In this document: piece by piece, positions 1 to 10,077 of the stretch | How positions within the stretch are numbered: position 1 is the first letter of the stretch | How the letters are laid out: each line of letters opens with the position of its first letter | Origin: Bacillus sp. FSL K6-3431 | GTDB lineage: Bacteria; Bacillota; Bacilli; Bacillales; Bacillaceae_C | Length of the DNA stretch: 64,000 nucleotides | Direction of reading: 5' to 3' | Assembly: GCF_038002605.1 (NCBI RefSeq) | Contig: NZ_JBBOCT010000001.1 | Span: 2,852,001-2,916,000 of the forward strand | The notes under the pieces: model-generated | The model's input: the letters and a program-made list of their open reading frames with translations, nothing else | What the model was told of the DNA's origin: nothing | Databases searched by the model: none | Made by a program: the position numbers and the translations under genes

Positions 1-2682
1 TGGCGTCGTAATTGCTTCGTCATAGGCATTTGTATGAAGTGAGTTACAATTATCCTGCAATGCCATTAAAGCTTGTAAGGTTGTACGGATATCATTAAAA
101 TCAATTTCTTGAGCATGAAGGGAGCGTCCTGATGTTTGTACATGATACTTTAACTTTTGACTCCGTTCATTTGCACCATATTTATCTCGCATTGTCGTTG
201 CCCAAATTCTTCGTGCCACCCTGCCGATTACCGTATACTCTGGATCAAGCCCATTCGAAAAGAAAAATGATAAGTTAGGTGCGAAATCATCGATATCCAT
301 TTTGCGACTTAAATAATATTCTACATACGTAAAGCCGTTCGCGAGTGTGAAAGCGAGTTGGGAAATCGGATTAGCTCCCGCTTCCGCGATATGGTAACCA
401 GATATAGATACAGAATAATAGTTATGGACTTGTTGATCGATAAAATATTGCTGAATATCCCCCATCATTCTCAACGCAAACTCCGTAGAGAAAATACATG
501 TATTCTGACCTTGATCCTCCTTTAAAATATCAGCCTGTACTGTGCCACGTACTGTATTTAAAGAATGTGCCTTTATTTCAGCGTATTCTTCCAGCGTTAA
601 TTCCCTATTAAGCTCCGCCTTTTTCACTTTTATTTGCTGGTCAATCGCTGTATTCATGAACATCGCAAGAATAATTGGTGCTGGTCCATTGATTGTCATC
701 GAAACAGACGTAGATGACGCACATAGACCGAATCCTGCATATAACTTTTCCATATCTTCCAGCGTACAAATGTTCACACCACTCTCGCCAACTTTTCCAT
801 AAATATCAGGCCGATAATCGGGATCCTCGCCATAAAGCGTAACCGAGTCAAATGCTGTGCTCAAACGTTTGGCTTCGTCATCCTTTGATAAGTAATGAAA
901 ACGCCGATTGGTCCGTTCAGGTGTTCCTTCACCGGCAAATTGGCGTTTCGGATCTTCGCCTTGCCGTTTAAAAGGAAACACACCTGCTGTAAACGGAAAT
1001 GAACCTGGCACATTTTCTTTGTACACCCAATTCAGGATTTCACCATAATCCGCGTATTTTGGCAACGCGACTTTTGGAATCGAAAGACCGGACAAACTTT
1101 TAATTGTTAGCTTCGTCTCGATTTCACGGTCGCGAATCTTCGTTACGAACCGTTCCCCTGCATATTTTTCTTTCATTGCCTGCCATTCAGTGATGACTTT
1201 TTTTGCAGCTGGCAATAGCTTTTCTTCTGTTTTTATTTTCAAAGCGATCAATTCATCCACTATATTAGTAGCTGCCTCTTCCGCAGCTGTGATTGCACCT
1301 TCTAATTGGAATACCCTGCGTGCAATTTTCACTTGTTCTTCTGCCTGCTTGTGATAACGATGGACGGTATCAGCAATCTCCCTTAAATAATGCTGACGAC
1401 TGTTCGGAATAATTACATCTTGTTTTTCTACCTTTTGATTTTTTGAAAAAGCAGTCGACCATTCTGTACCACATTTTTCATTTAATTTTTCAATCAAAGC
1501 TGCAAATAATGCGTTCGTACCCTGATCATTGAATTGACTTGCAATTGTTCCATAAACCGGCATGTCTTCAAGTTCTATATCAAAAAGCAAGCGACTGCGC
1601 TGATATTGCTTTTGCACCTGTCTCCTTGCATCCTCAGAGCCTTTGCGCTCAAATTTATTGATGACAATTAAATCCGCATAATCAATCATGTCAATTTTTT
1701 CAAGTTGTGATGGTGCTCCAAATTCGCTCGTCATTACATACATGGAGACATCACTAATTTCAGTAATCTCAGCGTCGCCTTGACCGATTCCACTCGTTTC
1801 CACAATGACAAGGTCAAATCCTGCTGCTTTGACAATATCGATCGCATCACGGGTAGCAAGTGATAATTCACTCCTAGATCCTCGTGTCGCTAAGCTCCTC
1901 ATATACACACGTGGAGAGAAAATGGCGTTCATCCTAATCCGATCCCCTAATAATGCACCGCCAGATTTTTGCTTTGACGGATCAATGGACAAAATAGCCA
2001 CTTTCTTTTCTGGTACTTCATTAATAAATCTCCGTATGAGTTCGTCCGTCAGCGAGCTTTTCCCCGCTCCACCAGTACCGGTTATCCCGAGTACTGGTGC
2101 AGATCCAACAAGCTTTTTTATCGTTGAAAAAAGATCAGAGTCATTCTCTGTTCCTACACGATTTTCTGCAATTGATATTAATTTAGCCACTATTTGTTGA
2201 TCGCCATTTGTCAGATTTTCTAATCCAATTTTTAAGGGACCTGTTGAGACATCACATTGTTCAAGCATTAGATTGATCATGCCTTGGAGACCGTTTACTC
2301 GCCCATCATCTGGTGAAAAGATTCGCGCAATCCCATATTCATGTAGTTCCTTGATTTCCCGAGGGATGATAACGCCTCCTCCGCCCCCATATATTTGAAT
2401 ATGTGTAGCATCTTTTTCAGCAAGCAAATCATGCATATATTTAAAATACTCGATATGTCCACCTTGATAGGAAGATACCGCAATTCCCTGCACATCTTCT
2501 TGGATGGCCGCATTTACTATCTCTTCCACGGAACGATTATGCCCTAAATGAATGACTTCTGCACCACTAGCTTGTAAAATCCTCCGCATGATATTGATTG
2601 ATGCATCATGCCCATCAAACAAACTAGATGCCGTGACAAAACGAACATGATGACGTGGTTTATATATTTCTAGAGCACTCAT
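1..2682 (-). CDS. icmF: Fused isobutyryl-CoA mutase IcmF (3' end beyond window)
   Basis: This is the N-terminal 894 residues of a fused adenosylcobalamin-dependent acyl-CoA mutase; the family is about 1,080 residues and the rest lies off the left edge. A B12-binding domain comes first, with DGHDAS at 23-28 (H25 is the expected cobalt ligand). A MeaB-like GTPase follows (Walker A ending GAGKSS, K208), then the substrate barrel. F595 (RRFHYL) and Q726 (GQNT) occupy the positions that are Tyr and Arg in methylmalonyl-CoA mutase. That Phe/Gln pair is the known signature of isobutyryl/n-butyryl-CoA mutases. An AGGGGGAG ribosome site precedes the ATG. It is last in the acyl-CoA block, 59 bp after an acyl-CoA dehydrogenase, and would interconvert branched and linear C4-CoA in the cytosol. 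Confidence 0.95.
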   Translation of the reverse strand, partial: MSALEIYKPRHHVRFVTASSLFDGHDASINIMRRILQASGAEVIHLGHNRSVEEIVNAAIQEDVQGIAVSSYQGGHIEYFKYMHDLLAEKDATHIQIYGGGGGVIIPREIKELHEYGIARIFSPDDGRVNGLQGMINLMLEQCDVSTGPLKIGLENLTNGDQQIVAKLISIAENRVGTENDSDLFSTIKKLVGSAPVLGITGTGGAGKSSLTDELIRRFINEVPEKKVAILSIDPSKQKSGGALLGDRIRMNAIFSPRVYMRSLATRGSRSELSLATRDAIDIVKAAGFDLVIVETSGIGQGDAEITEISDVSMYVMTSEFGAPSQLEKIDMIDYADLIVINKFERKGSEDARRQVQKQYQRSRLLFDIELEDMPVYGTIASQFNDQGTNALFAALIEKLNEKCGTEWSTAFSKNQKVEKQDVIIPNSRQHYLREIADTVHRYHKQAEEQVKIARRVFQLEGAITAAEEAATNIVDELIALKIKTEEKLLPAAKKVITEWQAMKEKYAGERFVTKIRDREIETKLTIKSLSGLSIPKVALPKYADYGEILNWVYKENVPGSFPFTAGVFPFKRQGEDPKRQFAGEGTPERTNRRFHYLSKDDEAKRLSTAFDSVTLYGEDPDYRPDIYGKVGESGVNICTLEDMEKLYAGFGLCASSTSVSMTINGPAPIILAMFMNTAIDQQIKVKKAELNRELTLEEYAEIKAHSLNTVRGTVQADILKEDQGQNTCIFSTEFALRMMGDIQQYFIDQQVHNYYSVSISGYHIAEAGANPISQLAFTLANGFTYVEYYLSRKMDIDDFAPNLSFFFSNGLDPEYTVIGRVARRIWATTMRDKYGANERSQKLKYHVQTSGRSLHAQEIDFNDIRTTLQALMALQDNCNSLHTNAYDEAITTP

Positions 2683-2741
2683 GCTACTCCCCCTATGCTT
2701 GGGCATGATAGCCGACCTTTATGGAGCAATCGTATTCATTA

Positions 2742-3878
2742 TCATTTTGTTAACATTCGTGAAATGACGAGTCGTTGGATTTCTTGGGTGCCTTCGTAAA
2801 TTTGGGTAATTTTTGCATCGCGCATAAATCGTTCTACAGGGTAGTCTTTTGTATAGCCATAGCCACCGAAAACCTGTACTGCCTCTGTCGTTACTTTCAT
2901 CGCCGAGTCCCCAGCCATCAATTTAGACATAGCTGATTCCTTTCCATATGGAAGACCTGACGATTCGAGCCATGCTGCTTGGTATGTGAGGAGACGGGAC
3001 GCTTCTATACTTGTCACCATGTCTGCTAGTTTAAAGGATATTCCTTGATTATCAGCGATCGGCTTCCCGAATTGTTTGCGTTCCTTTGCATAAGTGATTG
3101 ATGCATCTAGCGCACCTTGTGCGATGCCAACTGCCTGTGCGGCTATACCGTTACGACCACCGTCCAGTGTCATCATGGCGATTTTAAATCCTTCTCCTAC
3201 TTCTCCAAGCATGTTTTCAATAGGGACCTTACAATCTTCGAAAATAATTTCTGTTGTCGGTGAGGAACGGATGCCAAGTTTTTTCTCTTTTTTCCCTACA
3301 GAGAACCCAGCGAAATCTTTTTCAATGATAAACGCAGTCGTACTCCGTTTGTCACTCAGTTCTGTTAAAGCAAACACGATATAAATATCAGCAATGCCAC
3401 CATTTGTAATAAATATTTTCGAACCATTAATAATATAATCTGCTCCATCAAGGCGTGCCGATGTTTTCATCGCCCCAGCATCTGATCCTGAAGCAGGTTC
3501 TGTTAGCCCATACGCGCCTATTTTTGAACCTTCAGCAAGAGGCCTTAAATACTTCTGTTTCTGTTCCTCGGTCCCAAACTTATAGAGCGGCCAGCTAGCA
3601 AGTGATGTGTGAGCGGAAAGAGTTACCCCAGTTGATGCGCAAACGCGAGATAACTCCTCTATAGCAATACAATATGCTAAATAATCACTGCCAATTCCAC
3701 CATACTCTTCTGGCCAAGGAATACCTGTTAGGCCAAGTTCGGCCATTTTTTCGAATAACTCGATATCAAAGCGTTCCTTTTCATCTCTTTCTGCCGCAGT
3801 TGGCGCCACTTCCTTTTGGGCAAAATCACGAACCATCTTCCTAATCATTATGTGTTCTTCACTTAATTTAAAGTTCAT
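2742..3878 (-). CDS. acdA: Acyl-CoA dehydrogenase
   Basis: This 378-residue FAD-dependent acyl-CoA dehydrogenase has the usual family length. It carries the [10 protein letters not shown] and FITNGG flavin-contact motifs, and the catalytic Glu in YEGTQEIQR (E362) near the C-terminus. It would make the 2,3-enoyl-CoA and pass electrons to ETF. It follows a second acyl-CoA dehydrogenase after 17 bp and precedes icmF, so it is part of one minus-strand transcription unit. The pairing with icmF suggests short or branched acyl-CoA substrates. Specificity (butyryl, isobutyryl, isovaleryl or 2-methylbutyryl) cannot be read from the sequence. Confidence 0.93.
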   Translation of the reverse strand: MNFKLSEEHIMIRKMVRDFAQKEVAPTAAERDEKERFDIELFEKMAELGLTGIPWPEEYGGIGSDYLAYCIAIEELSRVCASTGVTLSAHTSLASWPLYKFGTEEQKQKYLRPLAEGSKIGAYGLTEPASGSDAGAMKTSARLDGADYIINGSKIFITNGGIADIYIVFALTELSDKRSTTAFIIEKDFAGFSVGKKEKKLGIRSSPTTEIIFEDCKVPIENMLGEVGEGFKIAMMTLDGGRNGIAAQAVGIAQGALDASITYAKERKQFGKPIADNQGISFKLADMVTSIEASRLLTYQAAWLESSGLPYGKESAMSKLMAGDSAMKVTTEAVQVFGGYGYTKDYPVERFMRDAKITQIYEGTQEIQRLVISRMLTK

Positions 3879-3895
3879 GTAATTTAGCCCCCTTA

Positions 3896-5032
3896 CTATT
3901 TTATAAGGTGCTTACTAATAACGATTCGTTGGATTTCGCTTGTGCCTTCGTATATTTCTGTAATTTTCGCGTCGCGGAAGTAACGTTCAACTGGGTAATC
4001 TTCTGTGTAGCCGTATCCTCCGAAAACTTGAATCGCTTCTGTAGCTACTTCTACCGCTGTTTTGGATGTGAATAGTTTGGCAATTGATGTTTCTTGTGCA
4101 CAAGGAAGTCCACGCGCCCATAAATCAGCCGCCCGATATACGAGCAATCTAGCGCTCTCTACTGCAGTAGCCATATCTGCTAGCTTAAAGGCGATTCCTT
4201 GCTGCCTTGCTATCGATTTTCCAAATTGTTTGCGCTCTGCGGCGTAGTTTATTGCGGCTTCACATGCTGCTTCAGCAATTCCAAGCGCTTGTGCGGCGAT
4301 GCCAATACGGCCGACATTCAGGTTAGCTAACGCAATTCTAAAGCCTTCTCCTTCCGAGCCTAGGAGGTTCCCTATAGGTATTTTCATATTTTCAAATGTT
4401 AGTTGAACAGTTCTCGATCCGTGAAGCCCCATTTTTTTCTCGTCTTTTCCAATTATCAATCCAGGAGCTGTTTTTTCCACGATAAAAGCGGAGATGCCCC
4501 GTTGCCCTTTGGCTGGTGCTGTTAACGCAAAAACAATATATATATCAGCTTCTCCGCCATTTGTAATAAAAGCTTTCGTACCATTTAACAGATAATGATC
4601 ATCTTTTTTCACAGCTCGTGTTTTTAAATTAGCCGCATCTGAACCCGCTCCTGGCTCTGTTAGGCAAAAAGCACCTAGATATTGCCCGCTTGCAAGCTTT
4701 GTGACATACTTTTGTTTCTGTTCTTCCGTTCCAAAGTATAGAATTGGATTCGTCCCAACAGACGTATGCACAGATAATATAACACCGATCGTTGCACTTA
4801 CTTTGGAGAGTTCTTGAATCGCTATAACGTAAGACATAAAGTCCATTTCTGCCCCATTATATTTTTCAGGTATAGGAATTCCCATCAGGCCGAGCTTAGC
4901 CATTTTATTTAATATCTCCCTTGGAAACTCTCCCGCTTCCATGCGATCAATAAACGGTACTATTTCTTTTTGCGCAAAATCACGAACCATTTTCCGCATC
5001 ATTGTTTGTTCCTCTGTTAACTGAAGATTCAT
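3896..5032 (-). CDS. Acyl-CoA dehydrogenase (second copy, MmgC-like)
   Basis: A second 378-residue acyl-CoA dehydrogenase, clearly paralogous to the downstream copy. Motifs include [22 protein letters not shown], and the catalytic Glu of YEGTSEIQR (E362). A strong site (AGGGGG) lies just before the ATG. It sits 38 bp after the hydroxybutyryl-CoA dehydrogenase gene. In other Bacilli the thiolase/hbd/acd order is typical of short-chain or branched-chain acyl-CoA oxidation (compare mmgABC of B. subtilis). Two adjacent paralogues imply different chain-length or branching preferences; which is which is unknown. Confidence 0.93.
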   Translation of the reverse strand: MNLQLTEEQTMMRKMVRDFAQKEIVPFIDRMEAGEFPREILNKMAKLGLMGIPIPEKYNGAEMDFMSYVIAIQELSKVSATIGVILSVHTSVGTNPILYFGTEEQKQKYVTKLASGQYLGAFCLTEPGAGSDAANLKTRAVKKDDHYLLNGTKAFITNGGEADIYIVFALTAPAKGQRGISAFIVEKTAPGLIIGKDEKKMGLHGSRTVQLTFENMKIPIGNLLGSEGEGFRIALANLNVGRIGIAAQALGIAEAACEAAINYAAERKQFGKSIARQQGIAFKLADMATAVESARLLVYRAADLWARGLPCAQETSIAKLFTSKTAVEVATEAIQVFGGYGYTEDYPVERYFRDAKITEIYEGTSEIQRIVISKHLIK

Positions 5033-5070
5033 CGCTGTCCCCCCTAACTGTCTGACACCGCTAAAACTAT

Positions 5071-5922
5071 TCAGTCATAAAAGTAAAATCCACGCCCGCT
5101 TTTTCTACCAAGCCAACCAGCCTTTACATATTTTCTTAAAAGCGGACATGGTCGATATTTATCATCGCCAAATCCTTCATGTAACGTCTCCATAATGTAT
5201 AAACACGTATCAAGTCCGATGAAATCGGCAAGTTCAAGTGGTCCCATCGGATGATTCACACCTAGTTTTAACACCCTATCAACCGATTCCTTCGTTGCGA
5301 CGCCTTCATATAAAGTGTATACAGCTTCATTGATCATTGGCATCAATATTCGATTAGATACGAATCCTGGAAAATCATTCACTTCAACTGGTGTTTTATT
5401 AAGATTCAGCGCCATTTCTTCAATATCCTGGTACACTCCATCGGCTGTGACAAGCCCGCGAATGATTTCAACTAACTTCATAGCGGGAACCGGATTCATA
5501 AAATGCATACCAATTACTTTTTCTGGTCTCGTTGTTGCCGCAGCAATTTCGGTGATTGGAAGAGATGAAGTATTCGTTGCTAAAATAGCATGCTCTGGTG
5601 CATATTTGTCTAATTCAGCAAAAATATTCTTTTTAATATCCATATTTTCTATTGCTGCTTCGATCACTACATCTGCATATTGTGCATGTTGTAAATCCGT
5701 AGATTTAAATAGTTGATCAAATATGAGTACTTTTTCTCCCTCGGTCATCCTTGCTCTGGCTACTTGACGGCTAAGACTTTTGGAAATACGATCGAATCCT
5801 TTATTGACCAAGGCTTCATCTATATCATTCACATACACCTTATAGCCAGACTGCGCACATATTTGAGCTATACCAGCGCCCATTTGTCCAGCACCGATCA
5901 CCATTACTGTTTTAATATCCAC
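5071..5922 (-). CDS. hbd: 3-hydroxybutyryl-CoA dehydrogenase
   Basis: This 283-residue NAD(P)-dependent 3-hydroxyacyl-CoA dehydrogenase has an N-terminal Rossmann fold (GAGQMGAGIAQ, residues 11-21). The catalytic His lies in the HFMNPVP motif. The C-terminal dimerisation domain includes NHPMGPLELADFIGLD and ends GRKSGRGFYFYD, as in Hbd/MmgB. It oxidises 3-hydroxybutyryl-CoA to acetoacetyl-CoA, or the reverse. It lies 18 bp after the thiolase gene, which uses its product. Confidence 0.95.
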   Translation of the reverse strand: MDIKTVMVIGAGQMGAGIAQICAQSGYKVYVNDIDEALVNKGFDRISKSLSRQVARARMTEGEKVLIFDQLFKSTDLQHAQYADVVIEAAIENMDIKKNIFAELDKYAPEHAILATNTSSLPITEIAAATTRPEKVIGMHFMNPVPAMKLVEIIRGLVTADGVYQDIEEMALNLNKTPVEVNDFPGFVSNRILMPMINEAVYTLYEGVATKESVDRVLKLGVNHPMGPLELADFIGLDTCLYIMETLHEGFGDDKYRPCPLLRKYVKAGWLGRKSGRGFYFYD

Positions 5923-5940
5923 AGGAATCCTCCTCTTTTT

Positions 5941-7128
5941 TTATTGTTTCGGGACTTCTATTAAGACAGCGTCGCCCTGTCCACCTCCGGAACAGATCGA
6001 AGCAATACCGAGACCACCACCCCGCCGCTTTAACTCGTATACGAGTGTCAAAATAATTCTTGCGCCACTTGCACCAATTGGATGCCCTAGTGCAACCGCA
6101 CCGCCATTAACATTCACTTTTTCCTCATTAAGGTTGGCTATTTTATTACTAGTAAGCGCTACAGCGGCAAATGCTTCATTTATTTCAAAAAGATCGATCT
6201 GACCCAATGGCGTACCGGTTTTTTCTAGTAATTTATTAATAACAAGCCCTGGCGTCTGCGGGAAGTCTTTCGCTTCTACAGCAATCTCTGCATGGCCAAG
6301 AATATATGCTAGCGGTGTTTTCCCGTCTTGCTTCGCACGCACTTCACTCATCAGCACCAAAGCAGCCGCACCATCATTGACGCCGGGCGCATTTCCTGCA
6401 GTAATCGTACCCGCCTGCTCGAAAACGGGCGGAAGCTTCGCTAACTTTTCGATCGAAGTATCTTTTCTTGGCCCCTCATCTTCTTTTATTAAAACTGGGT
6501 CACCTTTACGCTGTGGTATTTCCACCGCAATAATTTCTTCGGAAAGTAAGCCGCTTTTGATTGCAGCTACTGCCCGTTTATGACTCCGCATCGCCCACTT
6601 ATCTTGCGCCGCTCTCGTAATCTCGAATTCTTCCGCTGATATATTTCCATACGATCCCATATGAACACCGGAAAAAGAACACGTCAATCCATCATGGATC
6701 AATAAATCAATCATCGTCGCGTTGCCCATTTTATAACCCCATCGTGCTTTTGGCAGTATGTATGGTGCATTCGACATTGATTCCATCCCACCTGCCACAA
6801 TTATATCTTCATCACCTGCACGAATAATTTGATCTGCCATCGTAATCGCTCGCATGCCTGAAGCACATACCTTATTTATCGTTTCCGTTTTCACTCCCCA
6901 AGGAATTCCCGCTACACGTGCAGCCTGTATCGAGGGGAGTTGACCTTGACCTCCTTGTAAAACGGTTCCCATCATCACTTCCTGTACCATTTCAGGTGGT
7001 ACAGCCGCTCGATGTAAAGCCTCTTTTATCGCGAAGCCACCTAGCTGCGATGCAGTGAGTGAGCTAAGTACACCTCCATATTTTCCGAACGGCGTGCGCG
7101 CTCCCGCTACAATAACTGTTTTTACCAT
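5941..7128 (-). CDS. mmgA: Acetyl-CoA C-acetyltransferase (thiolase)
   Basis: This 395-residue thiolase carries the acyl-accepting Cys in NKVCASGMRA, the NEAFAAV motif, the GHPIGASGAR His motif and the C-terminal CSGGGQGDA Cys. It catalyses acetoacetyl-CoA thiolysis or formation. A strong AAGGAGGCG ribosome site precedes the ATG. It is the first gene of the five-gene block after the terminator that closes fadF. No FadR-type operator is visible directly upstream, so it may rely on read-through or its own promoter. Confidence 0.94.
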   Translation of the reverse strand: MVKTVIVAGARTPFGKYGGVLSSLTASQLGGFAIKEALHRAAVPPEMVQEVMMGTVLQGGQGQLPSIQAARVAGIPWGVKTETINKVCASGMRAITMADQIIRAGDEDIIVAGGMESMSNAPYILPKARWGYKMGNATMIDLLIHDGLTCSFSGVHMGSYGNISAEEFEITRAAQDKWAMRSHKRAVAAIKSGLLSEEIIAVEIPQRKGDPVLIKEDEGPRKDTSIEKLAKLPPVFEQAGTITAGNAPGVNDGAAALVLMSEVRAKQDGKTPLAYILGHAEIAVEAKDFPQTPGLVINKLLEKTGTPLGQIDLFEINEAFAAVALTSNKIANLNEEKVNVNGGAVALGHPIGASGARIILTLVYELKRRGGGLGIASICSGGGQGDAVLIEVPKQ

Positions 7129-7239
7129 GTTTTTTCTCGCCTCCTTATATAAACCAGCTACACTTCATCGCATCACTTTTTACTATATTCCCGTCATCTA
7201 GACGAAATAATCCCAGCAGTACTCTAATAAAAAAAGGAA

Positions 7240-7279
7240 GATAAAGACGCTCCAAAATAATTTTGAGGCGTCTTTATTT
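7240..7279 (-). terminator. Rho-independent terminator after fadF
   Basis: A stem of about 13 bp (AATAAAGACGC paired with GCGTCTTTATT, allowing one mismatch) lies between fadF and the thiolase gene and has T-rich flanks on both strands. It probably ends most fadF transcripts. Confidence 0.75.
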
Positions 7280-7382
7280 AAGAGATAAGAAATTTTTAGA
7301 GTACAATTTTCAAAAAGTCATCTATTCTATGTCTTACTCATACTTACGTATAGGATGTACCAGGCCCACCTACGCCACTAGT

Positions 7383-7612
7383 CGTGACGATTTAGGGTGA
7401 CAAGTGACCAGCAACTAGCAACTATCAAACTTCCGGATTCTCAACATCCGTTCCCTTACACGTCTAGCTATAGGACCCGCTCGAGGTTATAGGCCAAATC
7501 CCATCAAGAAAGGATCGTCTACTACCTCCGCCAGGTCCTGTGACAACTTAAGCACCCACTCATTCTGCGAGTGTAGTCTGTACGTTACTAAACGGACGCT
7601 TGTGCTTTTCTT
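7383..7612. repeat. Dispersed intergenic repeat, copy A (degenerate)
   Basis: It shares recognisable blocks with the 23.0 and 30.3 kb copies in the same order: GACTAGC/AACTAGCAA, AACTTCCGGAT, TCAACATC, GTCTAGCTATAGG, GCTCGAGGT, and a terminal GCTTTTCTTA. Copy A is strongly diverged. It fills the gap between fadF and the thiolase operon, and no gene is visible in it. Confidence 0.6.
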
Positions 7613-7616
7613 ATGT

Positions 7617-9731
7617 TTATGCAGATTGTTGATCCCCGCATACCGCTTTCTCGAGGAGTTCTGCGACATCGTATGTCTTAACTGTTTCTTCCATTTCTTT
7701 TGCCTTTGTACCATCTGAGAGCATGGTCAGACAATACGGACAACCTGAACTGATGACTGATGGTTCAACTGCAAGAGCCTGTTCCGTTCTCGCAACATTC
7801 ACACGCTGACCAGTATCCTCCTCCATCCACATCAATCCCCCGCCAGCTCCACAGCACATACCGGTTTCCCGATTGCGTTCCATCTCTACAAGGGTCACAC
7901 CTTGGATTGACTTAAGAATTTCCCGAGGTGGGTCATACACATCGTTATAGCGGCCGAGATAGCAAGAATCGTGAAAGGTTATTTTTTCTTCTACCACAAA
8001 TTGTGGGATCAAGCGTCCTTCTTTTAAAAGCTGATCGAGCAGCTCCGTATGATGGAATACTTCTACTTCCAAACCAAAGTCAGGATATTCATTTTTAAAA
8101 ATATTATATGCATGAGGATCGATCGTCACGATCCTTTTCACATCATTTTTCTCGAATTCAGTGATGTTTGCTGTTGCTAGCTCTTGAAATAAAAACTCAT
8201 TTCCAAGGCGACGCGGCGTATCACCTGAATTTTTTTCTTTATTACCGAGAATCGCAAATTTCACACCGGCTTCATTAAGAAGTTTTGCAAATGATAGAGC
8301 AATTTTTTGACTGCGATTATCAAATGCACCCATCGAACCAACCCAAAAAAGATAATCAAAATCTTCGCCCACTTTTTTTAATTCTTTTACAGTTGGGACA
8401 TAAACATCCTCACGAGCTTCACGCCAATTTTCTTTTTCCTTACGATTCAATCCCCATGGATTGCCTTGGCGTTCAATATTTTGCATAGCACGTTGAGCAT
8501 CGGTATCCATTTTCCCTTCCGTTAAGACAAGATAGCGGCGCATATCTATAATTTGACTTACATGCTTATTCATTACTGGACACTGATCTTCACAATTACG
8601 ACATGTCGTACATGCCCATATTTCCTCTTCCGTGATTACCTCTCCAATCATACTTGGATGATATTCTAAAGTCGCGGCAGCCTCAACCGTACCTTCCCCA
8701 CCACTTGCTTTCGCTATCTGATTCGCCTTCGTGTTTGCAAATGCATATGTTGGAACCCATGGTTGTTTTTGCGTTACTGCGGCACCGTGATTTGTTAAAT
8801 GATCCCGCAGCTTAATCATGAGATCCATTGGTGAAAGCATTTTTCCCGTACCTGTTGCCGGACACATATTCGTACATCTTCCACATTCCACACATGCATA
8901 AAGATCCAGTAATTGTAGATCAGTAAATTCTTCTATTTTTCCAACTCCATAGGTTTCAGATTCGTCTTCAAAATCTATCGCTTTTAACTTTCTTCCACCA
9001 TCAAGTGGCTCAAAGTATGCATTTGCAGGTCCTGCAATTAAATGGGCATGCTTTGACTGTGGTACATACACTAGAAAGCTTAAAAGCAACAATAGATGTA
9101 TCCACCAAGCAATGTAGAAAATAACGGCCGCTACACTTGGACTTAACCAACTAAATGCTGCAGCGATCCCAGCGGCAACAGGTTCGGTCCACGTGGATGG
9201 TTCATTATGCCAAATAAGTGACATCCCATTCCCGAGCAGAACCGTCAGCATTAAGCCACCAATAAACAACAATACAAGTCCAGCGTAAAATCCGCGTTTT
9301 AATCGAACAAGCTTTTCCACATAGCGACGATAAAACGCCCATACGACGGCGACAAGAATAACGAGTGTAACAATTTCTTGAAAAAATTTGAATCCGGAAT
9401 AAAGCGGACCGAGTGGCAAATGTGAACCGGGCACAAGTCCTTTCCAAATGTAATCAATCGCACCAAACTGGACGAGAATAAATCCGTAAAAAAACATTAC
9501 ATGAATGGTGCCACTTTTTTTATCTTTCAGTAACTTTTTCTGTCCAAACACATTAACGCCTATTTTTTTAAGGCGCGCTTTCACATCGTTATCGAACACT
9601 TCTTTTTTCCCAAGTTTAATAAAGGTGATACGTGTCTTTACTACATAGATGAATAAAAAGATTGCGTAAGCGGTTACAGAGAGAAATGCAATCCAATTAA
9701 TCCAGAATAATATATCCATCTTGCCAACCAC
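7617..9731 (-). CDS. fadF: Membrane-bound iron-sulfur oxidoreductase FadF
   Basis: This 704-residue protein closely matches the length of B. subtilis FadF (YwjF). The N-terminus (to about residue 230) has several hydrophobic helices of a NarI-like membrane module. Two 4Fe-4S cluster motifs follow (CVECGRCTNMCP and CTTCRNCEDQCP). The C-terminal CCG domains carry CCGAGGG and GCPYC. The family is thought to take electrons from acyl-CoA dehydrogenase/ETF to the membrane quinone pool, which fits the acyl-CoA genes immediately downstream. A FadR-like operator sits in its promoter. Confidence 0.92.
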   Translation of the reverse strand: MVGKMDILFWINWIAFLSVTAYAIFLFIYVVKTRITFIKLGKKEVFDNDVKARLKKIGVNVFGQKKLLKDKKSGTIHVMFFYGFILVQFGAIDYIWKGLVPGSHLPLGPLYSGFKFFQEIVTLVILVAVVWAFYRRYVEKLVRLKRGFYAGLVLLFIGGLMLTVLLGNGMSLIWHNEPSTWTEPVAAGIAAAFSWLSPSVAAVIFYIAWWIHLLLLLSFLVYVPQSKHAHLIAGPANAYFEPLDGGRKLKAIDFEDESETYGVGKIEEFTDLQLLDLYACVECGRCTNMCPATGTGKMLSPMDLMIKLRDHLTNHGAAVTQKQPWVPTYAFANTKANQIAKASGGEGTVEAAATLEYHPSMIGEVITEEEIWACTTCRNCEDQCPVMNKHVSQIIDMRRYLVLTEGKMDTDAQRAMQNIERQGNPWGLNRKEKENWREAREDVYVPTVKELKKVGEDFDYLFWVGSMGAFDNRSQKIALSFAKLLNEAGVKFAILGNKEKNSGDTPRRLGNEFLFQELATANITEFEKNDVKRIVTIDPHAYNIFKNEYPDFGLEVEVFHHTELLDQLLKEGRLIPQFVVEEKITFHDSCYLGRYNDVYDPPREILKSIQGVTLVEMERNRETGMCCGAGGGLMWMEEDTGQRVNVARTEQALAVEPSVISSGCPYCLTMLSDGTKAKEMEETVKTYDVAELLEKAVCGDQQSA

Positions 9732-9783
9732 TCCCTTCCCGTATAAAGAAATCTATTTATCTCTCAAATAACTTATTACTATC

Positions 9784-9811
9784 ATTATATAATGAATGAC
9801 CATTCAGTCAA
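9784..9811 (-). promoter_or_regulatory. fadF promoter with FadR-type operator in the spacer
   Basis: Read on the minus strand, TTGACT (9811-9806) and TATAAT (9789-9784) are separated by 16 bp. The spacer and -35 edge contain TGAATGACCATTCAGTCA (9793-9810). This differs at two positions from the B. subtilis FadR box, TGAATGANTANTCATTCA. A repressor bound here would block RNA polymerase and be released by long-chain acyl-CoA. The site and promoter are seen in the sequence; the identity of the regulator is inferred, and no fadR gene lies in this window. Confidence 0.75.
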
Positions 9812-10077
9812 GGAGGAATTAAAACGTAACTAACTATTTTGACTTCTATATTATAAAAAAGTTTATTCCCCGGCCTTTAGACGCATTTAAATAAAGATAG
9901 CACTACTATTGACTGCATTTAAGCTGATAACAGGACGTTTTTCACAATATTAATTAAGTAAATGAGCAGGGGCATAAAGTTTTCACCTTCCCAAGCTCCT
10001 TTTCACTTAGATAAAATTACCCTTAAATGAAGGTGTTTACCGGATTTTTTCCGATTTATAGAAGGGGGGATTGAAAA
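9812..10077. other. Divergent intergenic region between fadF and the lyase gene
   Basis: This is AT-rich, non-coding DNA upstream of the PL8 lyase. Apart from an AGGGGGG ribosome site just before the lyase ATG, I see no clear promoter, operator or repeat. Confidence 0.5.

Noticed and set aside
7487..7714. 75-residue minus-strand protein
   Set aside because: It overlaps the fadF 3' end in another frame and runs through the dispersed repeat; no translation signals.
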